Shown here piece by piece: positions 24,853-33,216 of a stretch of DNA of 64,000 bases. Origin of the DNA: Nostoc sp. KVJ3 (GTDB lineage Bacteria; Cyanobacteriota; Cyanobacteriia; Cyanobacteriales; Nostocaceae). Location: positions 186,001 to 250,000 of the forward strand of contig NZ_WWFG01000001.1 of the NCBI RefSeq assembly GCF_026127265.1, given 5' to 3'. The translations under genes and the position numbers were made by a program. Within the stretch, counting starts at the first letter, position 1; each line of letters opens with the position of its first letter. The notes beneath the pieces were generated by a model, which was given only the letters and a program-made list of their open reading frames with translations, ran no database searches and was not told where the DNA came from.

Positions 24853-26505
24853 TTAGTTTCTACCTTTGAAAGAGTTGAGCCATTCTTGAACTTGCTCGCG
24901 GGCAATATCGCGGCCTCCAAGACCAAAGGCTAGGGCAATAGCAACTGCGATCGCACCGAGTAAAAGTCCAAAGGCTAAATTCACAATATCACTAGCAACT
25001 CCAATCTGTTGCAGTGCCATTGCAGAGACTAAAGCAATAATGGCAATCCGCGCTACTTGTCCCAAAATCTCAGCCTGACGTTCGCCGGAACTGGTAATGA
25101 TATTAAAAGCCAAATTTGCCAAGAATAAGCCAATGGCAAATATCACCAATCCCGCCAAAATCCGCCCGAATATGATGACAATACCAGAAACTAATGCTGT
25201 CAGGGCTGGAATATTCAAGATATTCACCGCCGCCACCGTTGCAAACAACATGATACCCACTAAGGCAACAATACCGACAATTTCCGATGGAGTGCGGCTT
25301 GGGGTATGAGGAGGTGTTGGTTCAGTTGAAATTTCGATGCGTCTAGTGGGTGTTGTCAAACCCAAGACGGTGAAAATGTTATTAAAGCCTAAATTGGTGA
25401 GAATACTTGTCACCAAATCTGCGACAAACCGCCCCAAGAAATAGGCAACAATTAAAATTGCCACGGCTGTAAAGATGGCAGGGAGGGCGTTGAGAACCTG
25501 TTGCAGCATGGCGATCGCCGGGACAGATATCGCATCAATTCGCAAAGCATTAAGCGCTGCGATCGCTACAGGAATCAAAATCAAAACATAGACGATTGTA
25601 CCAATAATATTCGATAGAGGTTGCACCCCCGCAGCCGCAGATAATCCTAAGCGACTACCTAAATGGTCGATCCCAGTTGTCGCCAACAAGTTCGTCACAA
25701 TCCGCCGTACTACATTAGCTATAAACCAACCAACTACAGCAATTAGCGCCGCCGCTAAAATGTTTGGTAGAATTAGCAGAACTTCTGTAATGAGAGCTTG
25801 TACTGGTTGTAGAGCCTGTCTGAGTCCAAGAGTATCTAAAACTGGGGCGAGAAACAGTAAAAAGATAAACCAATACAGAGCGTTGCCAATGGTGTCACTT
25901 AGAGACAGTTGATTCAAACTGGGTGTGCTGTCTTCTGGTTCTGGATTTAAACGCTCATCCAGATTAAATGCCTGTAATGACCGCACAGTGATAATTTTCA
26001 CAATGGTCGCCAAAAACCAGGCGGTTGCTAACAAGATTCCCACACCAACTAATTTTGGCAAAAAGCCAATGAGTTGATTGAGAAAACTATTGAGGGGTTG
26101 CGAGGCCACCTCCAAATTTAATGTCTGTAAAACAGCTACCGCGGTCAGTAAAATAATGCTCCAAAAGACTAAACTGGAGATTAATTTCTCCACCTGGGGA
26201 ACATCTTGACGACCTGTTATCCCTGCGGCAATGCGGTTATCGATGTTTGTGCGCTTGAGGATTCCTTGGGTTACTGCTGCTGCGATCGCCGCTATTAGCC
26301 AACCTACTAACAAAATTGCTACTGCCCCCAGTAGACGGGGCGTAAACAGAATTATCTGTTGAACAATACCCTGTACATCAGCAATTCCTTGATTCACTGC
26401 TGGTTGTATCGGTTGCAGACTGGGCGATTGTGCCAAAAATTGCTGCACCCTCATGGGTAAACCAGCTTCTATCACCTGGGTTATTCCTTGCCAAGTTGTG
26501 TTCAT
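24853..26505 (-). CDS. Mechanosensitive-channel-like membrane protein with TM-helix repeats
   Basis: A 550-residue, very hydrophobic protein with about ten transmembrane helices arranged as repeated pairs: LPKLVGVGILLATAWFLA, LPNILAAALIAVVGWFIANV, LPAIFTAVAILIVAYFLGRF and GRILAGLVIFAIGLFLANL share one pattern. These are the conserved TM-helix repeats of cyanobacterial small-conductance mechanosensitive-type (CmpX-like) proteins. Between them lie short cytoplasmic loops with a repeated Asn-Asn/Asp-Leu glycine pattern. The last segment ends GLGGRDIAREQVQEWL. A typical MscS beta domain is not evident, so channel function is inferred. Confidence 0.85.
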   Translation of the reverse strand: MNTTWQGITQVIEAGLPMRVQQFLAQSPSLQPIQPAVNQGIADVQGIVQQIILFTPRLLGAVAILLVGWLIAAIAAAVTQGILKRTNIDNRIAAGITGRQDVPQVEKLISSLVFWSIILLTAVAVLQTLNLEVASQPLNSFLNQLIGFLPKLVGVGILLATAWFLATIVKIITVRSLQAFNLDERLNPEPEDSTPSLNQLSLSDTIGNALYWFIFLLFLAPVLDTLGLRQALQPVQALITEVLLILPNILAAALIAVVGWFIANVVRRIVTNLLATTGIDHLGSRLGLSAAAGVQPLSNIIGTIVYVLILIPVAIAALNALRIDAISVPAIAMLQQVLNALPAIFTAVAILIVAYFLGRFVADLVTSILTNLGFNNIFTVLGLTTPTRRIEISTEPTPPHTPSRTPSEIVGIVALVGIMLFATVAAVNILNIPALTALVSGIVIIFGRILAGLVIFAIGLFLANLAFNIITSSGERQAEILGQVARIAIIALVSAMALQQIGVASDIVNLAFGLLLGAIAVAIALAFGLGGRDIAREQVQEWLNSFKGRN

Positions 26506-26654
26506 GGTTTTCGGGAATTAAGCTTAAGTATTCGCCGCAAACACTGAGTAAGTGTTTTGCCTATCAATTTACCAGTAAACACATACATATTTTGATTTAA
26601 TCTACTGGTATTGGGTATTGGGTATTGGGTATGGAGCATTGATCAATAGTTCTT

Positions 26655-26806
26655 CTTTCCCTGCTTCCCCTGCTCCCCCTGCTTCCCCTGCTCCCCTGCT
26701 CCCCCTGCTCCCCCTGCTTCCCCTGCTCCCCTTGCTTCCCCTGCTCCCCTGCCTCCCCTGCTTCCCCTGCTCCCCTTGCTTCCCCTGCTTCCCCCTGCCT
26801 CCCCAC
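26655..26806. repeat. Extended (CCCCTGCTCC)n short tandem repeat tract
   Basis: About 150 bases of imperfect 7-10-base pyrimidine units (CCCCTGCTTC, CCCCTGCTCC, CCCCTGCCTC). Frames on both strands stay open through it only because the repeat lacks stops; I count neither as a gene. It lies in the divergent spacer between the MscS-like gene and the SRPBCC gene. Shorter tracts of the same kind occur at 24620-24680, 27340-27380 and inside the alpha-mannosidase gene. Confidence 0.9.
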
Positions 26807-26865
26807 TCCCTATTCCACCTGATTTTGCGTTACTCTAATTGCAGCAACAGCATCAAAGATGTGGA

Positions 26866-27306
26866 ATGCCCCAAGTTTTAGAACAATCGATTCAAATTAA
26901 TGCTACAGCTACGGTGGTGGAGCGCTGTATTAGCGATTTAGCTCTCATGCACCGTTGGCTCAACCCCGTCCTCCGTTGCGAACCTGTGGGTGCAGCTTGG
27001 AGTACTGATGTCGGCAGTCAAAGTCGTTTTATCATTCAAATTCCTCTGCTGAAACCCACTTTGAATAGTGTAGTTGTGGAACGACAACCGGGTTTGGTAG
27101 TCTGGGAATTCCAGGGATTTTTTCAAGGGCGCGATCGCTGGGAATGTCAACCCACAGAAAAGGGAACGCTTCTCCTCAACCGCTTTGAGTACGATATCCC
27201 TAACCCCTTAGTGAGTTGGGGTTTCAATACCTTTGCCGCATCTTGGACAAAAGCAGATATGCAAGCCCAACTCCGCCGCCTCAAACGAGTCGCAGAAAAT
27301 TCGTAA
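26866..27306 (+). CDS. SRPBCC-superfamily (START/polyketide cyclase-like) protein
   Basis: A 146-residue single-domain protein with the helix-grip pattern: VLEQSIQINATATVVERCIS at the start, the HRWLNPVLRCEPVG turn, the strands FIIQIPLLKPTLNSVVVER and LVVWEFQGFFQGRDRW, and a long C-terminal helix (ADMQAQLRRLKRVAEN). These domains bind hydrophobic ligands. The ligand is unknown. ATG 26866 fits the domain start; an upstream TTG would only add unrelated residues. Confidence 0.82.
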   Translation: MPQVLEQSIQINATATVVERCISDLALMHRWLNPVLRCEPVGAAWSTDVGSQSRFIIQIPLLKPTLNSVVVERQPGLVVWEFQGFFQGRDRWECQPTEKGTLLLNRFEYDIPNPLVSWGFNTFAASWTKADMQAQLRRLKRVAENS

Positions 27307-27377
27307 TTGGGAATTGGGCATTGGGCATTGGTTATTTTACCCCTGCCCCCTGCCCCCTACTCCCTGCCCCCTGCCCC

Positions 27378-28214
27378 CTACTCCCTTCTTTCTTCCCCAT
27401 TCCCCAATTCAGTAAGTAGCCGCCGAATCATTGATACATCCTGGGCATCAGGAACTTTTGTTAAATAATTTTGTAAATCGTCTACGGCTTGGGGGTAGTA
27501 ACCTAGCTGATAATAGATTAAGCCGCGATCGCGCAATTCTAAACTTAGACCAGGAAACAGCAACAAAATTCGTTCAACTGCTGCTAGGGTTTTTTCTAAA
27601 TCTTGCTGTTCAATATAAATAAATTTTAAATTTGTCAGCATCCGTGCTAAAAATTGCCGATTACTGACTACAGCTAAAAATTCTGGTTGCAGTGTCACAG
27701 GTTGCTGATAAAGTCGAGACAGCCGTTCTTCGCAATCTTGGGCAAATATTATTTCACCGCCATTGAAGGCATCGACAAAAATTTCTATATCTGGAATATC
27801 TGGGCGGATTAGGAAATGTCCTGGCATTCCCACACCCACCATCGGGAAATCAATCCGTCGCGCAACTTCTATGTAAACCAGCGCTAAGGTAATAGGAATC
27901 CCCAATCTGCGGTCAATTACATCATTAAAAAAGCTGTTGCGCGGATCGTAATAGTCAACTTTATTACCAGAAAATCCCAAATCATCGTAGAGATACTGAT
28001 TAATACTTTGAACGATCCGCAAAGGATATCGTGATTCTGGTAGGCGTTCTTGAAGCTCCCATGCCATTGTCTCAAGGGTGTTGAGATATTCCTCTGGGTC
28101 TAGTTTGGGATATTCTTCTTGTGCAATATACAAAGCTGCTTTTGCTAAATCAATGCCCTCGTCAGACTGTTGAATCTCCTGGTAAAAATATTGTCGGGCT
28201 GACGAGAAATTCAT
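27378..28214 (-). CDS. SirB1-family transglutaminase-like protein with TPR tail
   Basis: A 278-residue protein. The first ~180 residues match the SirB1/transglutaminase-like domain: DPRNSFFNDVIDRRLGIPIT, ALVYIEVARRI and GVGMPGHFLIRP, with FVDAFNGGEII. The C-terminal part has TPR-like repeats (LEKTLAAVERILLLFPG, LRDRGLIYYQLGYYPQAVDD). The catalytic cysteine of true transglutaminases is not conserved, as usual for this family; function is not established. Confidence 0.85.
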   Translation of the reverse strand: MNFSSARQYFYQEIQQSDEGIDLAKAALYIAQEEYPKLDPEEYLNTLETMAWELQERLPESRYPLRIVQSINQYLYDDLGFSGNKVDYYDPRNSFFNDVIDRRLGIPITLALVYIEVARRIDFPMVGVGMPGHFLIRPDIPDIEIFVDAFNGGEIIFAQDCEERLSRLYQQPVTLQPEFLAVVSNRQFLARMLTNLKFIYIEQQDLEKTLAAVERILLLFPGLSLELRDRGLIYYQLGYYPQAVDDLQNYLTKVPDAQDVSMIRRLLTELGNGEERRE

Positions 28215-28565
28215 AAGCTGTTGCTCGGTGGAAGTGTGAGGATAAAGCGTAGGCTAGCTCAAACCGTAGGTATCGCGGCTTGGCTGAACTGAAAACAATT
28301 TTCTGTACCTATTATATGAAGTACGCAAGTACCTATAACGGAGTATAAAACTCAATGTCGTAGATTAGCTTTGGCAAAAGCTCCTCGACAACAGAAATGT
28401 TACCTTCATCGCGATCCAGTTAGCACAACAGACAATTAGGAAAATTATCTGACTTTTGACAGTACAGCAGATTTTTGTATAGTTACTTTCTATACATTTG
28501 CAAGATTTAAATTTTTTATGGACACGGCAGTTTTTGATTTCGAGTCTCCCAAGTAGTTTGGGAAC

Positions 28566-28676
28566 CTAGTACCGCAGGGCGGAATTAAAAATTAAAAATT
28601 AAAAATTAAAAACGAATACAGCATGAGGGTTTCATTGATTTGGAATGGGTGGTTTATTTCCGCCGCACTGTACTAG
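28566..28676. mobile_element. 111-bp MITE-like element, copy 1
   Basis: Starts CTAGTACCGCAGGGCGGAA and ends in the imperfect inverse TTCCGCCGCACTGTACTAG (15 of 19 positions pair). The interior holds an AT-rich AATTAAA repeat and CGAATACAGCATGAGGG. A second copy at 56760-56870 differs at a single base. CTAG at both ends may be a palindromic target duplication. It lies in the spacer (28215-28822) upstream of atpD, otherwise without a recognisable gene, and so could affect the ATP synthase promoter region. Confidence 0.85.
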
Positions 28677-28822
28677 CCTAATTTTGATCCCCAAGCCCCA
28701 GTCTTAAAGATCAATTTAAGGCGAAGGTGGGGGCGTTCAGTGCTAATCTGAAAGGTGACATTGCTTAATTTTATGTCTTCTCCGACCTTATCTGAAATAT
28801 AGCTTCACTCATTAGGCGCAGC

Positions 28823-30271
28823 ATGGTCACAACCGCAGAAAAAACAAACATTGGCTACATTACCCAAATCATTGGCCCAGTTGTAGACGTTAAATTTCCC
28901 GGCGGGAAATTGCCACAAATCTACAACGCTTTGAAAATCAAAGGCACCAATGAAGCTGGGCAGGAAATCAACATCACCATTGAAGTACAGCAACTGCTGG
29001 GCGACAATCAGGTGCGGACTGTTGCGATGAGTTCTACCGAAGGCTTGGTGCGTGGTTTTGAAGTTACCGATACAGGCGCTCCTATCAGCGTGCCAGTTGG
29101 TAAAGCCACCTTGGGTCGAATTTTCAACGTCCTTGGCGAACCCGTGGACAACAGAGGGCCAGTAAATGCTGAAGCAACTTTACCCATCCACCGTTCTGCT
29201 CCCAAATTCACCGACCTAGAAACCAAACCTTCGGTGTTTGAAACTGGGATTAAAGTTGTTGACCTTCTGACTCCCTATCGACGCGGCGGTAAGATTGGTC
29301 TATTCGGCGGTGCTGGTGTGGGTAAAACCGTGATCATGATGGAGTTGATCAACAACATCGCTACCCAGCATGGTGGAGTATCCGTATTTGCTGGCGTGGG
29401 TGAGCGCACCCGTGAAGGCAATGACCTCTACAACGAAATGATTGAGTCTGGGGTTATCAATAACGAGAACCTCAACGAATCAAAAATTGCTCTAGTTTAC
29501 GGTCAAATGAACGAACCACCCGGAGCGAGAATGCGGGTTGGTCTTTCGGGATTAACAGTAGCAGAGTACTTCCGGGATGTGAACAAGCAGGATGTGCTGC
29601 TGTTTATTGATAATATCTTCCGGTTTGTCCAAGCAGGTTCGGAAGTATCCGCGCTACTAGGTCGGATGCCTTCTGCGGTAGGATATCAGCCCACATTGGG
29701 AACCGACGTAGGCGAACTGCAAGAGCGGATTACCTCGACTACAGAGGGTTCCATTACCTCCATTCAGGCAGTGTACGTCCCTGCGGATGACCTCACAGAC
29801 CCCGCACCCGCTACCACCTTCGCCCATTTGGATGGTACAACAGTACTGTCTCGTGGCTTGGCATCCAAGGGAATTTATCCCGCAGTTGACCCCCTGAATT
29901 CAACTTCCACCATGCTCCAACCAAATATTGTGGGTGACGAACACTACAATACTGCGCGGGCGGTGCAATCAACTTTGCAACGTTACAAAGAACTCCAAGA
30001 CATTATCGCCATTCTCGGTTTAGATGAATTGTCTGAAGAAGACCGTCTAATCGTGGCCCGGGCGCGGAAAGTTGAGCGCTTCTTGTCTCAGCCGTTCTTT
30101 GTCGCAGAAGTATTTACCGGTTCTCCTGGTAAGTATGTGAAGTTGGAAGATACCATCAAAGGCTTCCAAAAGATTCTATCTGGTGAGTTGGATGCTCTGC
30201 CAGAACAAGCTTTCTACTTGGTTGGCGATATTAACGAAGCGATCGCCAAAGCTGAAAAAATCAAAGGTTAG
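28823..30271 (+). CDS. atpD: ATP synthase F1 subunit beta
   Basis: The 482-residue catalytic subunit of F1 (called atpB in cyanobacterial and plastid usage). GGAGVGKT (162-169) is the Walker A loop, GERTREGNDLY follows, LLFIDNIFRF carries the Walker B Asp, and the conserved ALLGRMPSAVGYQPTL segment with the DELSEEDRL motif are intact. It is on the stromal/cytoplasmic side of thylakoid and plasma membranes. atpC follows after 145 bases; the atpI-A operon is elsewhere, as is typical in cyanobacteria. Confidence 0.99.
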   Translation: MVTTAEKTNIGYITQIIGPVVDVKFPGGKLPQIYNALKIKGTNEAGQEINITIEVQQLLGDNQVRTVAMSSTEGLVRGFEVTDTGAPISVPVGKATLGRIFNVLGEPVDNRGPVNAEATLPIHRSAPKFTDLETKPSVFETGIKVVDLLTPYRRGGKIGLFGGAGVGKTVIMMELINNIATQHGGVSVFAGVGERTREGNDLYNEMIESGVINNENLNESKIALVYGQMNEPPGARMRVGLSGLTVAEYFRDVNKQDVLLFIDNIFRFVQAGSEVSALLGRMPSAVGYQPTLGTDVGELQERITSTTEGSITSIQAVYVPADDLTDPAPATTFAHLDGTTVLSRGLASKGIYPAVDPLNSTSTMLQPNIVGDEHYNTARAVQSTLQRYKELQDIIAILGLDELSEEDRLIVARARKVERFLSQPFFVAEVFTGSPGKYVKLEDTIKGFQKILSGELDALPEQAFYLVGDINEAIAKAEKIKG

Positions 30272-30358
30272 TCATTAGTCATTGGTGAGCCAGTGCAGTC
30301 TTGGGGGTTTCCCCCATGAGCAACTGGGGAACCCGAAGGGTCATTGGTCATTAGTGCG

Positions 30359-30416
30359 CGATCGCTAATGGCTAATGACAAAAGACAACAGACAAAAGAC
30401 AAAGGACAAAAGACAA
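30359..30416 (+). repeat. AAAAGAC heptanucleotide tandem repeat between atpD and atpC
   Basis: Imperfect seven-base units (AAAAGAC, AACAGAC, AAAGGAC) run up to the atpC start. The wider spacer contains the inverted pair GTCATTAGTCATTGG and GGTCATTGGTCATTAG-like copies. The repeat creates an in-frame ATG at 30375 that could extend AtpC by 14 residues. Confidence 0.8.
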
Positions 30417-30830
30417 ATGACATTAACCGTTCGTGTAATTTCCCCAGATAAAACAGTCTGGGATGCCCCAGCTGAAGAAGTAGTTTTGCCTAGCACAACT
30501 GGTCAACTAGGTATTTTAACTGGACACGCCCCACTTTTGACCGCTCTGGATACTGGTGTAATGCGAGTCCGCGCCGCGAAAAATCAGAATTGGCAAGCGA
30601 TCGCTCTTTCAGGTGGCTTTGCCGAAATCGAAGAAAATGAAGTGACAATTCTGGTTAACGGCGCTGAACGTGGCGACAAAATTAACCTTGATGAAGCTCG
30701 TGCTGCTTACAACAAAGCAGAAGCAGGACTGAATCAAGTTCCAGGAGACGATCGCCAAGCCCAAATTAAGGCAAATCAAGCCTTCAAACGCGCCCGCGCT
30801 CGGTTTCAAGCGGCTGGCGGTTTGGTCTAA
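30417..30830 (+). CDS. atpC: ATP synthase F1 subunit epsilon
   Basis: A 137-residue central-stalk subunit that links rotation to catalysis and can inhibit ATP hydrolysis (atpE in plastid naming). The N-terminal beta domain has VRVISPDKTVWDAPAEEVVL, TGQLGILTGHAPLLTALDTG and GGFAEIEENEVTILV; the C-terminal helices follow (LDEARAAYNKAEAGL, FKRARARFQAAGG). ATG 30417 is the natural start; ATG 30375 would add a lysine-rich peptide encoded by a tandem repeat. Confidence 0.97.
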   Translation: MTLTVRVISPDKTVWDAPAEEVVLPSTTGQLGILTGHAPLLTALDTGVMRVRAAKNQNWQAIALSGGFAEIEENEVTILVNGAERGDKINLDEARAAYNKAEAGLNQVPGDDRQAQIKANQAFKRARARFQAAGGLV

Positions 30831-30852
30831 TTTTACTTTCTATTTCAATTTA

Positions 30853-30890
30853 GTAGGTTGGGCAATGTCCAACCTACAAATTATTTTTTT
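30853..30890 (+). terminator. Terminator after atpC
   Basis: GTAGGTTGG and CCAACCTAC form a nine-pair stem around a seven-base loop, followed by AAATTATTTTTTT, 23 bases after the atpC stop. Confidence 0.8.
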
Positions 30891-30987
30891 ATTAAATTTT
30901 AAAAAAATTACGTCAAGTTTAAGAAATCGAGACAAGCGCTGCTGAAGTGTTAACTTAGCTAATTAGTTGCCCGAATGGGCAAAAATT

Positions 30988-33114
30988 ATGAAAAGCTTTT
31001 CTTCTTTGCTTGGCACTCGTAAACAAAATAAGGTAGCTCGTTTTGCAGCCTCTATCGTAGCAACCTTAGCGATCGCTTCCCTAACGTCTTTGACGAACGC
31101 TGGCGGCATTCATTCTGCTAATGCTACTTCTCTAAAAACAACTACTGTAAAAGAAATTGCTTCGGCATCAGTCCAGCTAAATCAGACTACACCAAATATT
31201 GCCCAGTTACAAACTAGCAGGATTCAATATCAAGCTGCTGGGATTAATCTTTTTTACATCGTCCTTGTTGGCGGTATAGTCATATTCGTCCCCCTATTCT
31301 TTGGCGGACTTGTAGTAATTGGCGAACGTGAAGTCGGCATTGTGGTGAGGAAATTTACCCTTTCCGGGCGTGGACTCCCCGCCGGAAGTTTAATTGCCCT
31401 CAATGGGGAAGCTGGCTTGCAAGCAGATACTTTAGCTCCTGGTTGGCATTGGGGCTATTGGCCTTGGCAGTATTCTGTAAAGAAAGAATCGGTAATTGTC
31501 GTTCCTCAAGGGGAAATCGCTTTAATTGTGGCAGCAGATGGCGCATCCAACCCACCAGAGCGGATTTTGGGTAAGATTGTCAATTGTGAAAACTTCCAAG
31601 ATGCTCGGAAATTCCTTACCCAAGGTGGGGAAAAAGGGCGACAAATGAGTTTTCTCACCGCCGGGACTTACCGCATCAACACTGCGCTGTTTAAAGTGAT
31701 TACAGCTGCAAATGCTAGCGCTCATGGGATGACTCCAGAACAGCTGCACATTTATGAAATAGCAGCAGAGAAGGTTGGTATTGTTACTACTTTAGATGGT
31801 TCAGCGATCGCCGCAGGTGAAATCGCTGGACGCGTCATCGTCGGGCATGATAATTTCCAAAATGGTCAAAAATTTATCGACGCTGGGGGACAACGGGGTT
31901 TACAAGAACAGGTATTATTATCTGGTTCGTGGAACCTAAACCCTTGGTTGGTAAATATTGAACAAGTGCCAATGACTGAAATCCCGATCGGTTATGTGGG
32001 TGTGGTAATTTCTTTCGTCGGCAAAGAACACCAAGATGTGAGCGGAGCAGCTTTCACCCACGGGAACTTGGTAAACCAAGGACATAAGGGCGTTTGGGTT
32101 GAGCCGTTGTATCCTGGGAAACACCCGCTCAACACTAAGGTGATGAAAATTGAGCTAGTACCAACAACAAATATTGTCTTAAACTTTACTGAAAGGATTA
32201 CCGGAAAACACGGTTATGATACAAACTTGCAGGCGCTGAAACTGCTATCCTTTGACGGTTTTACCTTTGATTTAGAGATATTCCAAATTATCCATATTGG
32301 TGCTTCCGATGCGCCAAAAGTCATTTCCCGCTTAGGTTCGATGCAAAACGTCATCGATCAAGTTTTGCGTCCCATTGTGGGGAATTATTTCCGCAACTCG
32401 GCTCAAGAGTATACTATTTTGGATTTCTTGACCGCGCGAAGCGAACGCCAAGTTGAAGCTTCGGAATATGTCAAATCGGCTTTGCGTGCTTATGATGTGC
32501 AAGCGGTGGATTCCTTAATTGGTTTGATTACCCCACCAGACGAATTAATGCACACACTGACAGACCGTAAAATTGCTGAAGAAAAACGCAAAACTTACGA
32601 AGTTCAGCAGATGGCGCAAACCCAACGGCAACAACTTGTCCGGGAGACAGCACTAGCTGATATCCAAGAAGAAATGGTGCAATCAGAGCAGAGTGTACAG
32701 ATTGCAGATTTGAAAGCCCAAGCCCAAATTAAACAGGCGAACGGTGAAGCAGAAGGGACAAAACTCCGGGCAATGGCTGAGGCTGAAGGGATTCGGGCGA
32801 CAGGTAACGCCAAAGCTGAGACATACCAAGCTGGTGTGGAAGCCTTGGGTTCAAACGGTTATACCGCAATGCAGCTAATGCAGATTATAGGCGATCGCAA
32901 TGTCCGCTTAATACCAGATGTCTTAGTTAGCGGTAACGGTAGTAATAACGGCTTGGTAGATGGGCTACTATCCATGATTTTATGGAATCAAACTGGTAAG
33001 GGTGAATTGACACCAACACCTTTGCATCCACAACCAGTAGTTAACAAAGGACAACCAACCACAGAAAATGGTCTTCCACCGATAGTTTTGAATTTTCCAG
33101 ATAAGTCAACTTAA
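30988..33114 (+). CDS. Flotillin-like SPFH protein
   Basis: A 708-residue membrane protein. It has a basic N-terminus with a moderately hydrophobic stretch, then a strong membrane segment at about 84-112 (LFYIVLVGGIVIFVPLFFGG), then an SPFH domain beginning VVIGEREVGIVVRKF with an expanded N-terminal half, and a C-terminal coiled coil with AQTQRQQLVRETALADIQEE and repeats of AEAEGI/AEGTKLRAM. Flotillin-type proteins organise membrane microdomains; the unusual extra ~250 residues within the SPFH part contain two similar segments (NFQDARKFLTQGGEKGRQ and NFQNGQKFIDAGGQRGLQ), an internal duplication. ATG 30988 is preferred over an upstream GTG-type start. Confidence 0.85.
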   Translation: MKSFSSLLGTRKQNKVARFAASIVATLAIASLTSLTNAGGIHSANATSLKTTTVKEIASASVQLNQTTPNIAQLQTSRIQYQAAGINLFYIVLVGGIVIFVPLFFGGLVVIGEREVGIVVRKFTLSGRGLPAGSLIALNGEAGLQADTLAPGWHWGYWPWQYSVKKESVIVVPQGEIALIVAADGASNPPERILGKIVNCENFQDARKFLTQGGEKGRQMSFLTAGTYRINTALFKVITAANASAHGMTPEQLHIYEIAAEKVGIVTTLDGSAIAAGEIAGRVIVGHDNFQNGQKFIDAGGQRGLQEQVLLSGSWNLNPWLVNIEQVPMTEIPIGYVGVVISFVGKEHQDVSGAAFTHGNLVNQGHKGVWVEPLYPGKHPLNTKVMKIELVPTTNIVLNFTERITGKHGYDTNLQALKLLSFDGFTFDLEIFQIIHIGASDAPKVISRLGSMQNVIDQVLRPIVGNYFRNSAQEYTILDFLTARSERQVEASEYVKSALRAYDVQAVDSLIGLITPPDELMHTLTDRKIAEEKRKTYEVQQMAQTQRQQLVRETALADIQEEMVQSEQSVQIADLKAQAQIKQANGEAEGTKLRAMAEAEGIRATGNAKAETYQAGVEALGSNGYTAMQLMQIIGDRNVRLIPDVLVSGNGSNNGLVDGLLSMILWNQTGKGELTPTPLHPQPVVNKGQPTTENGLPPIVLNFPDKST

Positions 33115-33144
33115 CCTTAAAAAGACCGTTTATAACTAGGGGCA

Positions 33145-33179
33145 CAGATCCCCGACTTCTTCAAGAAGTCGGGGATCTG
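33145..33179. terminator. Perfect 17-bp stem between convergent genes
   Basis: CAGATCCCCGACTTCTT and AAGAAGTCGGGGATCTG pair perfectly around a single base. It lies 31 bases after the flotillin-like stop and 38 before the end of the convergent kinase gene. A degenerate relative lies near 39254-39290 (GCCCGACTTC ... GGGGATA), so it is also a dispersed repeat. Confidence 0.6.
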
Positions 33180-33216
33180 AACCCCTTGCTGGAGAACAAA
33201 TCAAAATCGCCAAAAA

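Noticed and set aside
26597..26881. Open frames on both strands with Gly-Glu or Pro-Cys repeats
   Set aside because: They are translations of a pyrimidine-rich short tandem repeat lacking stops; composition is not protein-like.
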